Below are positions 11,067-20,890 of a stretch of 64,000 nucleotides of DNA, piece after piece. A program made the position numbers and the translations under genes. The DNA is taken from the NCBI RefSeq assembly GCF_963583255.1, contig NC_084807.1, forward strand, positions 14,221,072-14,285,071, in the 5' to 3' direction. Below the pieces are notes generated by a model, which saw only the letters and a list, made by a program, of their open reading frames with translations, had not been told where the DNA came from and made no database searches. Numbering within the stretch: position 1 is the first letter of the stretch; every line of letters starts with the position of its first letter. Source of the stretch: Pyrus communis (lineage: Eukaryota; Streptophyta; Magnoliopsida; Rosales; Rosaceae).

Positions 11067-11660
11067 TTTTTTAAAAGTGTTCAAAGAGAAGGGATGGAGT
11101 TAAATTTCAACGGGCCGGAGTCGATTTTCAAGAATGGGAAATCTGCAGAGTGTGTTTGTTGTGGTGATCGATAGCTCAATAAAAAAGCCAAGGCGACGCG
11201 TCCACCAATTCAAAAAAAAAAAAAAAAAGCCGGAATCTCCGGCGTAATTTAGGCGACGCTTTCTCGGCTTTTCAGAAGGCGCGTTCAACTTTGTCAAAAG
11301 ATTTCTTCTTTTCAGACAACACGTGGAGGCCATCATCACAACTACACATCTTTTGCCGACAAGCGCAAAGTTCGGCGACGCTTTCTCTGCTTTTCGGAAG
11401 ACGCGTGCAGCTTTGTCAAAAGGAGCCGCATCTGCACTACCACGTGTCGTTCAGAAAGCGAAGGGGCATCGTTCAGAAATCGAAGGGGCGCCTGCTCAGA
11501 AATCGAAGAGGCGTGTTCAGAAATCGAAGAGGCGTGTTCAGAGATCGAAGAGGCGCCACTATTTCAAAAAGCCAGATTTGCGGGATCAAAACGTTTGTCG
11601 ACAAAGGTAAAAAGTACCACCACTTGATATTATCTCTATATATGTCGACCTTCGTCTTTT
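11067..11660 (-). promoter_or_regulatory. Upstream/promoter region of the antisense gene, element A
   Basis: Far richer in GC and CG than its surroundings. Seen: CACGTG G-boxes at 11320-11325 and 11441-11446; two 49-bp direct repeats (11252-11300, 11374-11422), each with GGCGACGCTTTCTC and CTTTGTCAAAAG; five units of about 21 nt around cagaaatcgaagaggcg (11450-11557); and a small GCCGGA/TCCGGC hairpin at 11229-11243. TATA-like sequences on the minus strand lie about 115 nt (cttttttattgag) and about 570 nt (catatatagag) upstream of the ATG. An A-run interrupts it at about 11213-11228. Promoter function is inferred from position and motifs. Confidence 0.55.
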
Positions 11661-14182
11661 ATGGCAGGGCAAACCTGAAGAAAAATGCCCAACTCTCCCT
11701 CACCTCTGAGGGCGTACTCCCAGCAAAGCCTTTCGAAAGACTCAATTCTTTCTTCTTCCCCAAAGATGATACCAGATGCCTGGAGTACATATGACCCAGG
11801 AGGAAACAGCACAACAAATACATGTGCTGATTCATTCACCGCTTCTTCAAAAGCAAAGGTATCTCATATCATCAAGGTCAAAAGCAAAAGTATCTCATAT
11901 CATGCTCTTTCCCTGTCTTTTTCTTTGTCCTTGTTCTTACTCGCATGGCAAAGTAAAACAAGCAATCAGCCGGCACTTGGAGTCAGTCTTCCGTTCTGGA
12001 GCCAACTGCCTGGAATCTATTCCTGATTGCTTACCTAGCGTTGCTCTCGAGTAGTCATCTTCAACGGTTGATACACTTCCGGAGAAGGGACCACTTCTGC
12101 AAAGGGGAGCGAGTAAGGCAAGTGCAAATGATACATTGAAGCATGTGGAGACAAACATAGGCTGAGTTATCCTCCAACCCTTTTCAATACGAATTGGAAA
12201 GATTGAACAAAGAAACAGATAAAAGGGATAAGCTCAGACCTTCGGGGGAGACCAAAAGAACCATCCTGCTGCCCAGTTCAAGAAGTAGCACAAAGGAAAA
12301 TCAACGATGGGCAGAAACCAGTTCAAGAGTAAGCCTGTGGAATCACAAAGATCAAAAGCCTCAATGCAATTACCAAGGAGAAGATGGAATTTACACTCTA
12401 TAACCAGATTTGCGTCTCTAAACTCTTCTCTTTGTTAATTACATTATGCCATGTTTAGTATGTTTAAGTGCTTTTTGTGTATTTACTTATGCTTTGTGTG
12501 AATCTATGCTTAAAACATTGAGGACAATGTTTGATTTAAGTGTGGGGGGGTAACTAAGTATATTTGATGCAAATTCGTTGGATTTTATCACCTATCACTT
12601 CACATGTTGTTTCTCACTGTTTTAAAACTGTTTTAGTGTGTTTTGTCTTAAAAATTCGAAAATCCCATAAAAATTTGAAAAATTGCTTTGAAAAACCCAA
12701 AAAGAGTTGTTTTAAAGTTGTTTTTGTGTGTGTGTTTGTGTCTTAGGATACCTGCCAACACAATGATAAGGATTTGGTTTGTAATTGCATGACTGTTAAA
12801 AAGAGTTATAAACATAGAGAAAAGTTTGATTTACTCTTGGTATATGCTTGGTTATGGTTATAATGTATGACTTCACATGCAATCATAAAAGAAAATTTAG
12901 TTTTTGTAACATGCCTGAAGGAAGGAACTCAAACAAATGCTACAACCCTGAGAGACTTGAGCCTATAACGTTCTTTGGAGAGTATAATCTGTGATTTCTT
13001 GTTTTCTAAAATCGTTGCATGATCTCATTATTCTTTGCTTGGTTACTGCTTAGAAGGCGTTTCATCATATAGTTCCAAATGCTAGAACTCATGCTCATTT
13101 CATTCAAAGCATGTTATTGATTTGCATAACATATATCAAGATGAAGTTGTGTAGTTGCCACCATAGCCAAATAGCCTCGCTTCCCATATTTCGTATATGT
13201 TGTAAGTTTTACCCCCGTTGAGCCATGTTAACCCATGTTCTTTGTTAACCCACTTTATCTTCACCTAACCTAGAATATGACCGTCCTTACCCTTGTTCTT
13301 AAAAGATAGTGAGCATGACTTAATTGAATTCCTTTTGAGTTACATTATGAAAGAAAATAAGTGTGGGGGAGAGAATGTTTAAGTGTTTTTGTTTTGAGAT
13401 TCAAAAAAAAAAAATAAATAAATAAATAAATAAATAAATAAAAGAGAAAAGAATAAGTGATTGAAGAAAGGTTCCAAAACACCAATTCTGGGCGTAAATT
13501 GTCTAAATTCTCCCTTTTTGTTCAAAAGTTGAGTTTTCATTCAAAAGTGAATTCTAAGTTGATTCAAATGCTTGCTCACTATTTCTTTAAGAACCTTTGT
13601 TTTCCATATCCCTTCTTTGTTATCCACATACCCCAAGCCCCGTTACAACCCTTGACTTCTATCTTGAGTGTTGTGTATTTCAATTTGTGGAGTTTGAACT
13701 TGGTATGAGCTTATGGTGTCACTGGTTCTCGCGTCTAAGTAGTAGCATTCCATTCATGAGATCATATCTAAACTTGATTATTAACTCCAGAATTTGCGTT
13801 CTTTGTGATACATATATGTGAGTGTCGTTTTCATGTTTACATCAATCTTCTCACATATGACTAGATTAGGGTGTGTAGTTAGAAAATCTGAGTAAAAATT
13901 GAGTGCATATCTTGAAAGAAATTGAGCAAATTCTCTAAGGCATGTTACTACATTCAAAACATGGTTTTAAATGCTTAATTGTGAACTAGTATATGGTGAC
14001 TATGATTAAGAATGTACTTAAGTGTGAAGATGACTAAAATCTGTGAGAATGATCATTTTTAACATGTCATGTGCATTGGAAATCCCTAAGACGGTTGTTG
14101 GAAGGTTTAGGTTGTGTTTTACGTGTTTAGTGTCGTTTTGTTTATTCGTTTTTATTCTGTTTTGCTCGAGGACTAGCAAAAG
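11661..14182 (+). other. 3' non-coding internal region of element A
   Basis: About 2.5 kb with only short, frame-inconsistent ORFs. Recognisable items are polypurine-like tracts aagtgtggggggg (12538-12550) and aagtgtgggggag (about 13359-13371), an (AAAT)n microsatellite (next entry), and a block matching B, D and I. It resembles the long region upstream of the 3' LTR typical of Athila elements. I see no env-like membrane protein in it. Confidence 0.7.
13403..13440 (+). repeat. A-run and (AAAT)n microsatellite
   Basis: An A-run followed by about seven aaat units. The same site is a pure A-run in B (about 22637-22676) and a T-run in the minus-strand copies D (about 34170-34208) and I (about 56503-56534), showing length instability at a fixed position. 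Confidence 0.9.
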
Positions 14183-14199
14183 CTAAGTGTGGGGGTATT
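14183..14199 (+). promoter_or_regulatory. Polypurine tract before the 3' LTR, element A
   Basis: ctaagtgtgggggtatt abuts the LTR start TGATAGG at 14200. It is the expected plus-strand primer. The sequence upstream, gctcgaggactagcaaaag, is conserved in B, D, G and I. Confidence 0.8.
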
Positions 14200-16776
14200 T
14201 GATAGGAGCATATTCATGCGACTTAAATGGCTTGTTCTCGTGTATTTACGTTATGTTTCTCTCGTTATTTTAGTCCTTTATGCTTCTTTTGTGTGTTTTC
14301 AGGTTCTAAGGGCCTAGGGAGCAAGTAAGTGCATTTTGAGGCCATTTGGAGCATTTTTGGGCATGGATTGGATAGCTTATCCATGGAGCCAAGAGGATGG
14401 ACGAATTTGAAGGCCTTGTATGCACTTGAAGACACAAAACAATGGCCCTAACCCAATCACATAACACATTATGCCATACAAACCAACCTATTTTAGGCCC
14501 ATTCTATGTACTTAAACCCTAGCCCTTTAAACTAGTTCATTTATCACTTATCAAACCATTCACTTATCACTTACCACATATCATTCACTTATCACTTAAC
14601 ATATCATTCATTTATTTCACTTCCATACTCCTCTTAATTCCACATGCATTCTCACACATGCACATCATTCACTCACATTTCCACCATTCATTCTTTATTC
14701 CTTTCCAAACATCTCACATGCATTTCTTCATTATTTCCTAAACCTACATGCATTATTTATTGCATCTTCACATGCATTCACACACACTTTACACATTCAA
14801 ACCGTGAGCTCCCATTCCTATATGCCATTTTCAGATTTCCACCCACTAACCTAGTCATCAACACATGCACTTCCACCTTTCATCCACAATGATTCATGAT
14901 TCATTCACTTTGCATCCTTTAATTCAATCACATACTTTCCCATTGTATAATACATCCACATGCATCTTTAACCAACAAACATTACAATCACATGCATTCA
15001 CACACCATCTTCCCTTTTACAAAACACATTGCCGTGCCTTCCCTTCACAATTTCAGCTTTCCTCCTTTTAATTCCACATGCATTCACTTCATCATTACAC
15101 CACCATTCATTCTTTAAATCCACATGCACATTCAATCATTCATTCAAGCCCCCTTTTGCCATGTTTCACCCTTTGTTCCCACCTATCACATGCATCATCA
15201 TCAAACAAACTCTAATTGCCGTGGGTTCCCTTTGCTCCCCTTGTGCAATTCCAGTTTTCACATGTGTCCTAGCTGTTTTTCCATCATTCCTCCACACAAA
15301 TGCTTAAACAAACAGCCATATGTTCCCTCCACTACCCCTATAAATACCCTAGCATTCATTCATTCACTGCCCATTCAATTCATATCTCATATTTCCATTC
15401 ACAACACTTCACACAACATAAATACACATCCATTGCCGCAATTCCCCTTCCATTTTCTGTGCAGTTTTTCTCCTTCATTGCAGCCACTATCCAACCACTC
15501 CCTACTCCATTCCACATACACCTAAAGCCCTTAAGCTCACCTTAGACCTTGTGCTACAACAACGAGGAAGAAAAGAGTGCTTAAACGTTCATACAATTCA
15601 AGTTTGAGTTGTTGGAATGTTTAGGTGTTTCTTTGATTTCAAAGTTTAAATTTAATTCTCTTTGTTTTGTACGTATGAGAAGGGAAGAGAAGAGTGCCTA
15701 AACGTTCATACAATTCACGTTTGAGTTGTTGGAATGTTTAGGTGTTTCTTTGATTTCAAAGTTATGAGGAACTAAACCCCCTTTAGCTAGGGGGTGATTC
15801 GAAACTATGTTTATATTTGCAATTTGAATTGATTACGTTTGGTTGGAATTTCATAAGTTATGGATTCAATTCGTTTAACTGTTTGATTGATAACTTATTT
15901 ATGTATGTTCATTGAGATTGCAAGCTTAATTTTCATGCATAAATATGACGCTAGAATATAAGTGAATTTCACCTAATCGCTATGAACTTATATTCACAAG
16001 TAGTGGAGGTTGCTTATAAACAATCGCGTTAAACGAATTCTTGGCATAAGTTTCATGCGTATTCCATGGTAACGAATGCCTCGTCGATGTTTATGATTTC
16101 CGTTGAACTTAATGATCTTTGTTGAATGTCTCTATCATGCGTATTCCATAGTTAGGGACTTTGATTAAGAATAATTTGGTTGTAATGCGTATTCCATTCA
16201 ATCCAACGAATTTAGGGAAATCTGAAAGTTAATCTAAGCGGATCTAATTAACTTGGAGCATTGAGTTTCACAACTTATCGAAAGACCAACTAAGAATCAA
16301 TTTTGTTTTGCAAGTGTAACATGTGTGGAGAAGAACCCCTTGGCTATTCCATCATCCATATTTTTATCACATTCATATTTACATTTTGCCTTTAATCATA
16401 TTCTGTCTTTTTAATTTAATATCGTCCAACCACAATTCCCCCCCCCTATTTTGTTAAGTCTTAATCATTCGTATTTGTTTTATTTTTGTATCTTTAAGCT
16501 TTTGGAGTCATAAACAATTGCAAATTTGTCTAAATCAAGTTCTAGCTTCTATTTGAGTCAATTTGTTTGTTTTAGACAATTTGAGTTTTTCAAAGCCTTT
16601 CTGAGTCATAGTAGTTTTGTTAAGAGTATTTTAATTTAGTTTTTATGTTTTTAAGTCAATTTAGAAGGTTTTAGCAAGCCCTCCTAATCCCCGGTCTAGA
16701 ACGATCCCTCACTTATCCATTCTACTACAATTGTCAAACGAGGGTTTAATTTGAGTGTCAAGTAAATCTCGCATCA
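14200..16776 (+). repeat. 3' LTR of element A
   Basis: 2577 bp from TGATAGGAGCAT to CTCGCATCA, following the polypurine tract. It contains the CATGCA cluster, the TATA box (15339-15346), two hairpin blocks (about 15577-15760), a CCCCC/GGGGG mini-hairpin around ctttagctag, three atgcgtattccat repeats, and the U5 segment CCTAATCCCCGG (about 16683). This is the normal LTR against which the rearranged 5' copy is judged. Confidence 0.93.
14643..15198 (+). promoter_or_regulatory. Cluster of ACATGCA (RY-core) motifs in U3
   Basis: I count eleven ACATGCA in about 550 bp upstream of the TATA box, where chance would give well under one. CATGCA is the core of RY elements bound by plant B3-domain factors. 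A similar cluster lies in J (about 62030-62580), and on the minus strand in D's LTRs (about 32600-32990, 44890-45280). Confidence 0.55.
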
Positions 16777-18050
16777 ATTTCATACACAACACATTACAAA
16801 CACATTCTCCCTTCCCTAACCGTGAGTCCCCCTTCCACCACTCCTCATCCATTTCCATAATCCCCCAAACCTCACCTTAGACCTTGTGCTACAACAACGA
16901 GGAAGATAAGAGGGCCTAAACGTTCATACAATTCAAGTTTGAGTTGTTGGAATGTTTAGGTGTTTCTTTGATTTCAAAGTTTAAATTTAATTCTCTTTGT
17001 TTTGTACGTATGAGGAATGGAAGAGAAGAGTGCCTAAACGTTCATACAATTCAACTTTGAGTTGTTGGAATGTTTAGGCGTTTCTTTTATTTCAAAGATA
17101 TGAGGAACTAAACCCCCTTTAGCTAGGGGGTGATTCGAAACTATGTTTATATTTGCAATATGAATTGATTAACTTTCGTTGGAATTTCATAAGTTGTGGA
17201 TTCAATTTGTTTAACCGTTTGATTGATAACTTATTTATGAATGTTTATTAAGAATGCGCGCTTAATTTTCATGCATGAATATGACACTAGAATATAAGTG
17301 AATTTCACCTAATCGTTATGAACTTATATTCACAAGTAGTGGAGGTTGCTTATAAACAATCGCGTTAAATGAATTCTTGGCACGAGTTTCATGCTCATCA
17401 TAGTAACGAATGCCTCGTCAACACTTATAGTTTTCATAATGCTTAATGATCTTTGATTGTATCTTTATTGTGCTTTTCACGTAAAGGACTTTTGGAGAAT
17501 GTGGTGAATTGCATTGCGCTAACCCATCCAATTCATTAACTTAAGGAAAACTTGACGGTTAATTTAAGCGGACCTAATTAACCCGGGGCGTTGAGTTTCA
17601 TAATTTATCGAAAGACCAACTGAGAATCAATCTTGTATGCAAGTGTAACATGTGTGGAGAAGAACCCCTTGGCTATTCCATCATCCATATTTTATTCACA
17701 TTCATATTTACATTCTGTTTTAATTGCAATTTGTTCATTTAGTTTAATTTTGTCAAAACCTAAATCCCCCTTTACTTTAATGTCAAATTAGTTAGAAATC
17801 AATTTAGTTTGTGTTTTTAAGAGTTTTGAGTCTTTTGAACTTGTTAGAATCTGTTTAGTTTATGTTTTAAAGTATTTTTGAATTCTTTGAGTCTAGTTTA
17901 GTGTTTTAAACTTTATTTTACGTTTTTGAGTCAGTTTCCAAGAGATTTGCAATCCCTCCTAATCCCCGGTCCAGAACGATCCCTACTTATACTTATACTA
18001 CAAATCTACAAAAAGAGGGTTTAATTTGTGTGCGTATAAATCACGCATCA
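16777..18050 (+). repeat. 5' LTR of element B, right part (left part displaced by A)
   Basis: Matches the B 3' LTR from about 24112 to 25385 with only a handful of differences (for example near 17090, 17515 and 17935, and in the terminal atcacgcatca). It ends at 18050, six bases before the PBS. The left part should lie beyond the left edge of the window, on the other side of A. Confidence 0.9.
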
Positions 18051-18055
18051 AATTT

Positions 18056-18074
18056 TGGCGCCGTTGCCGGGGAT
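18056..18074 (+). promoter_or_regulatory. Primer-binding site, tRNA-Asp, element B
   Basis: Exact 19-nt copy of the A site. The overlapping leader hairpin (GGGATTAGCA with TGCTAATCCC) is also kept, so B is still replication-competent in cis. Confidence 0.95.
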
Positions 18075-18228
18075 TAGCAACTTTGCTAATCCCTTGGTTC
18101 TTTTCTTTTTTTTGGTTTAGTTGTTTTCGTTTTAGTTTCTAACTTAGTGTTGTTTTCTTTGTTTGTTGTTACTTTTGATATTTGATTTAGTTCTCTTTCT
18201 TTGATTTTAGGTACTAGAGAAGTAAGAT

Positions 18229-19563
18229 ATGGATTTTGCTAGCATTCAAGCTCAATTGGCAAATCTTACTTCTAAATTGTCGCCGTATGCCGAAAGGACC
18301 ACAATGCAGAGTGTCCCTACATTTGGTGCTTCATATAGGCAAGGATTTCAAGCCAATCAATGTCCACAAAGAGATTGGAGGGATCATTCAAACTCTATAT
18401 GGTGGGAAGATCAACAAGTTCAACGTGAAGCATATTGGCAACCATATGAGGAGTTCTATTCAAGACCTATGCAGCCACCACAACTTCATATGCAATATGC
18501 TCAATTAAATTCAAGTTCGCCAATAGATTATAATCAAATTCTTAATGAAATAAATTCTTTGGCGCAGGGGTCACAAAATCAAGCCAAGGAGGCTCAACAA
18601 GAAGCATATTGGCAACCATATGAGGAGTTCAATACAACACCTATGCAGCCACCACAACCTCCCCCACAACAATTCCAATCAAGTTCAAGTATGTCCATGG
18701 ATAATGATAAAAATTTTCAATTACTAATCTCTTTGACGCAGGACGAACAAAATCAAGACAAGAAGTTGGGTAAATTGGACGAGCAATTTGGGCAGATTAT
18801 GGAGTTCATGAAACAAATTCAAGAGCAAAGTGAACTCTCCAACTCAACTATTGAAAACTCGAAGGAAGATTTTGAAATCCATAATGCTATCACTTTGGGA
18901 AGTGCTATGGAGGTTGGAGCTGACCTAAAAATGTCCAAACATAGCCTAGAAGTGGATGAAGAGCTGCTAATTGAGGAGGAGGAAGAAGACATGCACACGG
19001 CAAGGGTAGAACAACCCTTGCCGCAGCCCCCTAAACCCTCTAAACCACCCACCACCAGTAAGGACGTCCCAATTCCATGTTATTCTGATGTTATTCCACC
19101 CAATGTCCCTTTTCCTAGCAGGTTTTTGATTCCCAACCAAGAAGAGAGTAAAAAGGACATCGTGGAAGCCTTCCCAAAGGTGCAAAATGCTATTCAAATT
19201 CTTGGTGCAACACAGCAAGTTTTAGATGGTGTTGAATTCTTCAAAGGACTTTGTACACCAAGAAGAATGATTCAAGAGAAGGTAGTGGCTGGAGAAGATG
19301 TAGAAGGCATCAAAGAGGACATATTTGAAACCACAATTCCCAAGGAAGTTGGATTTTATGACACGGGACAAGTCATAACTTTCGAAGGGGTTTTTATTCT
19401 GGAGTTCATTTTGGAGCACACAGGTAGGCCGCCTCCCCGAATTTCAATTTTCTTTTATACTAACATGTGGTTAATGATTCAGGCACCCAATCTGGAATTT
19501 AAACTATTACCGGATCATTTCAAGTATCACCGCCCATTCAAAGATAAATTCCATGCCGTTTGA
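18229..19563 (+). CDS. Remnant Gag-derived protein of element B (444 aa)
   Basis: Starts at an ATG after the ttttagGTACT leader motif shared with the gag start of A and D. The beginning matches the gag segment IQ(S/A)QLANLTS. It contains two copies of a segment EAYWQPYEEF...PMQPPQ (about 67-85 and 125-143), Gln- and Pro-rich stretches, the NVPFPSRF...EESKKDI segment that lies between gag and protease in A, and ends with APNLEFKLLPDHFKY, the region just before RT. The parts between are deleted, so no capsid core, zinc knuckle, protease DLGA or RT is present. The open frame over 1.3 kb suggests either youth or some retained role, for example RNA packaging. The function is unknown. Confidence 0.7.
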   Translation: MDFASIQAQLANLTSKLSPYAERTTMQSVPTFGASYRQGFQANQCPQRDWRDHSNSIWWEDQQVQREAYWQPYEEFYSRPMQPPQLHMQYAQLNSSSPIDYNQILNEINSLAQGSQNQAKEAQQEAYWQPYEEFNTTPMQPPQPPPQQFQSSSSMSMDNDKNFQLLISLTQDEQNQDKKLGKLDEQFGQIMEFMKQIQEQSELSNSTIENSKEDFEIHNAITLGSAMEVGADLKMSKHSLEVDEELLIEEEEEDMHTARVEQPLPQPPKPSKPPTTSKDVPIPCYSDVIPPNVPFPSRFLIPNQEESKKDIVEAFPKVQNAIQILGATQQVLDGVEFFKGLCTPRRMIQEKVVAGEDVEGIKEDIFETTIPKEVGFYDTGQVITFEGVFILEFILEHTGRPPPRISIFFYTNMWLMIQAPNLEFKLLPDHFKYHRPFKDKFHAV

Positions 19564-19572
19564 TTTTATTTA

Positions 19573-19614
<42 letters not shown>

Positions 19615-19640
19615 TACTAAACATGGAGAAAGGTGGAGCT
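19564..19640 (+). repeat. A-tract between the remnant gag and antisense ORFs
   Basis: An uninterrupted run of more than 35 A at about 19577-19612. It corresponds to the A-rich tract after pol in A and the T-run at about 37376-37400 in D. Confidence 0.9.
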
Positions 19641-20327
19641 TCACAAAGGTTGTTTACGTGAAGCCCCACTACGAGGCGCAGAAGTGGAAGGCGCAGAAGC
19701 GGGAGGCATAGAAGCGGGAGGCATCGGAGCGGAAGGCGCAGAAGCGGGAGGCATCGGAGCGGAAGCCATCGGAGCTAGAGCATTCCAGGCCTCAATACTT
19801 GGCCAATCGCTGGACGACCCAGGAAAAAGGTGCCTCTGGAGACAAGCCGCAAGCCTTTGACGGTCACTGTGAATTCGACCCTCAGATTCTTGCAGCTCAT
19901 CAAGCTTTCTCTTCATGCCCGACGAATAGTTATTTGCAAGCACATGCAAACTTCTATTCTCGTACTTAAGCTGCTGGATCTCTTGCTTAAGACTCTCCAC
20001 CTCTGCCATCAATGATTCCACCTGACGGGAGCGGGCAAGCAGGCGTTGGCCCATGTTGGACACAGAACTCGCACACTGAACACTAAGTGCGAGGGACTCT
20101 TGAACGGCCAACTCATCGGACCGTCCTGACAGCAGCCTACTATCTTTTGGAGTGAGGAGGTTCCTAGCTACTATTGTAGCTGTTGTGGCGTCCTGCATCA
20201 CGGAGTCTTCACCTGTAAGAAGACCGTTAGAAGATAAGAAAGAAGGACGCCATACGTTACCTTGACGCGGCGCGCCCGTATCACTGCTAAGGCTCAAATC
20301 CAAGCTAAGGTTCGATGAGTTTGCCAT
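19641..20327 (-). CDS. Antisense accessory protein of element B (228 aa, intact)
   Basis: The ATG at 20327 gives MANSSNLSLDLSLSS, keeping the LxLxL motif despite an E-to-D change. The zipper leucines, coiled coil and MKRKLDEL are identical to A. The tail differs (APMPPAS-type repeats). A 210-nt stretch (20007-20216) is identical base for base to A (10746-10955). In the first 165 or so codons I count about 12 synonymous and 4 replacement differences from A. It is the only gene of B that still resembles a full-length product, and it faces the remnant gag. Confidence 0.78.
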   Translation of the reverse strand: MANSSNLSLDLSLSSDTGAPRQGNVWRPSFLSSNGLLTGEDSVMQDATTATIVARNLLTPKDSRLLSGRSDELAVQESLALSVQCASSVSNMGQRLLARSRQVESLMAEVESLKQEIQQLKYENRSLHVLANNYSSGMKRKLDELQESEGRIHSDRQRLAACLQRHLFPGSSSDWPSIEAWNALAPMASAPMPPASAPSAPMPPASMPPASAPSTSAPRSGASRKQPL

Positions 20328-20890
20328 TTTTCAAAAGTGTTCAAAGAAAAGGGATGGAGTTAAATTTCAAAGGGCCGGAGTCGATCTTCAAGAATGGGAA
20401 ATCTTCAGAGTGTGTTTGTTGTGGTGATCGATAGCTCAATAAAAAAGCCAAGGCGACGCGTCCACCGATTCAAAAAGCCGGAATTTTCGGCGTAATTTTG
20501 GCGACGCTTTCCTCGGCTTTTCAGAAGACGCGTTCAACTTTGTCAAAAGATTTATTCTTTTCAGACAACACGTGGAGGCCATCACCGCAACTACATATCT
20601 TTAGCCGACAAGCGCAAAGTTCGGCGACGCTTTCTCTGCTTTTCAGAAGACGCGTGCAGCTTTGTCAAAAGGAGCCGCATCTGCACTACCACGTGTCGTT
20701 CAGAAAGCGAAGGGGCGTCGTTCAGAAATCGAAGGGGCGCCTGCTCAGAAATCGAAGAGGCGTATTCAGAGATCGAAGAGGCGCCACTATTTCAAAAAGC
20801 TGGAATTGCGGGATCAAAACGTTTGTCGACAAGGGTAAAAAGTACCACCACTTGATATTATCTCTATATATGTCGACCTTCGTCTTTTAT
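20328..20890 (-). promoter_or_regulatory. Upstream/promoter region of the antisense gene, element B
   Basis: Same architecture as A: G-boxes CACGTG at 20569-20574 and 20690-20695, two GGCGACGCTTTC direct repeats, four of the 21-nt cgaagaggcg-type units instead of five, and the TATA-like tttttattgag on the minus strand about 115 nt from the ATG. The long A-run seen here in A and D is absent. Confidence 0.55.

Larger units (their letters stand above)
1..16776 (+). mobile_element. Element A: Athila-like Ty3/Gypsy LTR retrotransposon, nearly complete
   Basis: Order seen: 5' LTR (left end outside the window), tRNA-Asp PBS, gag-pol frame, spacer with A-tract, antisense accessory ORF, long non-coding region, polypurine tract, 3' LTR. 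The 3' LTR ends in GCATCA at 16776 and is followed directly by the middle of element B's 5' LTR (compare 24112 onward), so A is inserted in B. The five bases at 16777-16781 (atttc) are the predicted target duplication. Its partner should lie left of the window. The element is probably immobile by itself because of the TAG at 7724-7726. Confidence 0.9.

Noticed and set aside
11937..12158. A 73-codon ORF (minus strand) with a hydrophobic N-terminus, repeated in B (21152-21373) and D (35456-35677)
   Set aside because: All seven A-B nucleotide differences I see change the amino acid, and in I the start is missing. No sign of coding constraint, so frame conservation is from recent common ancestry.
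12194..12403. A 69-codon sense ORF after pol (MERLNKETDKRDKLR...) shared with D and I
   Set aside because: B has a stop in it, D diverges at the end by a frameshift, and no motif is recognisable. Probably chance.
11661..14182. An env-like third ORF as in classical Athila elements
   Set aside because: No long sense ORF, signal peptide or transmembrane region in A, B, D or I between pol and the 3' LTR.
14281..14310. Splice acceptor-like tgtgtgttttcag at the start of each LTR
   Set aside because: It sits in U3 upstream of the TATA box, so it is not in the element's own transcript start region. Use as a host exon boundary cannot be judged here.
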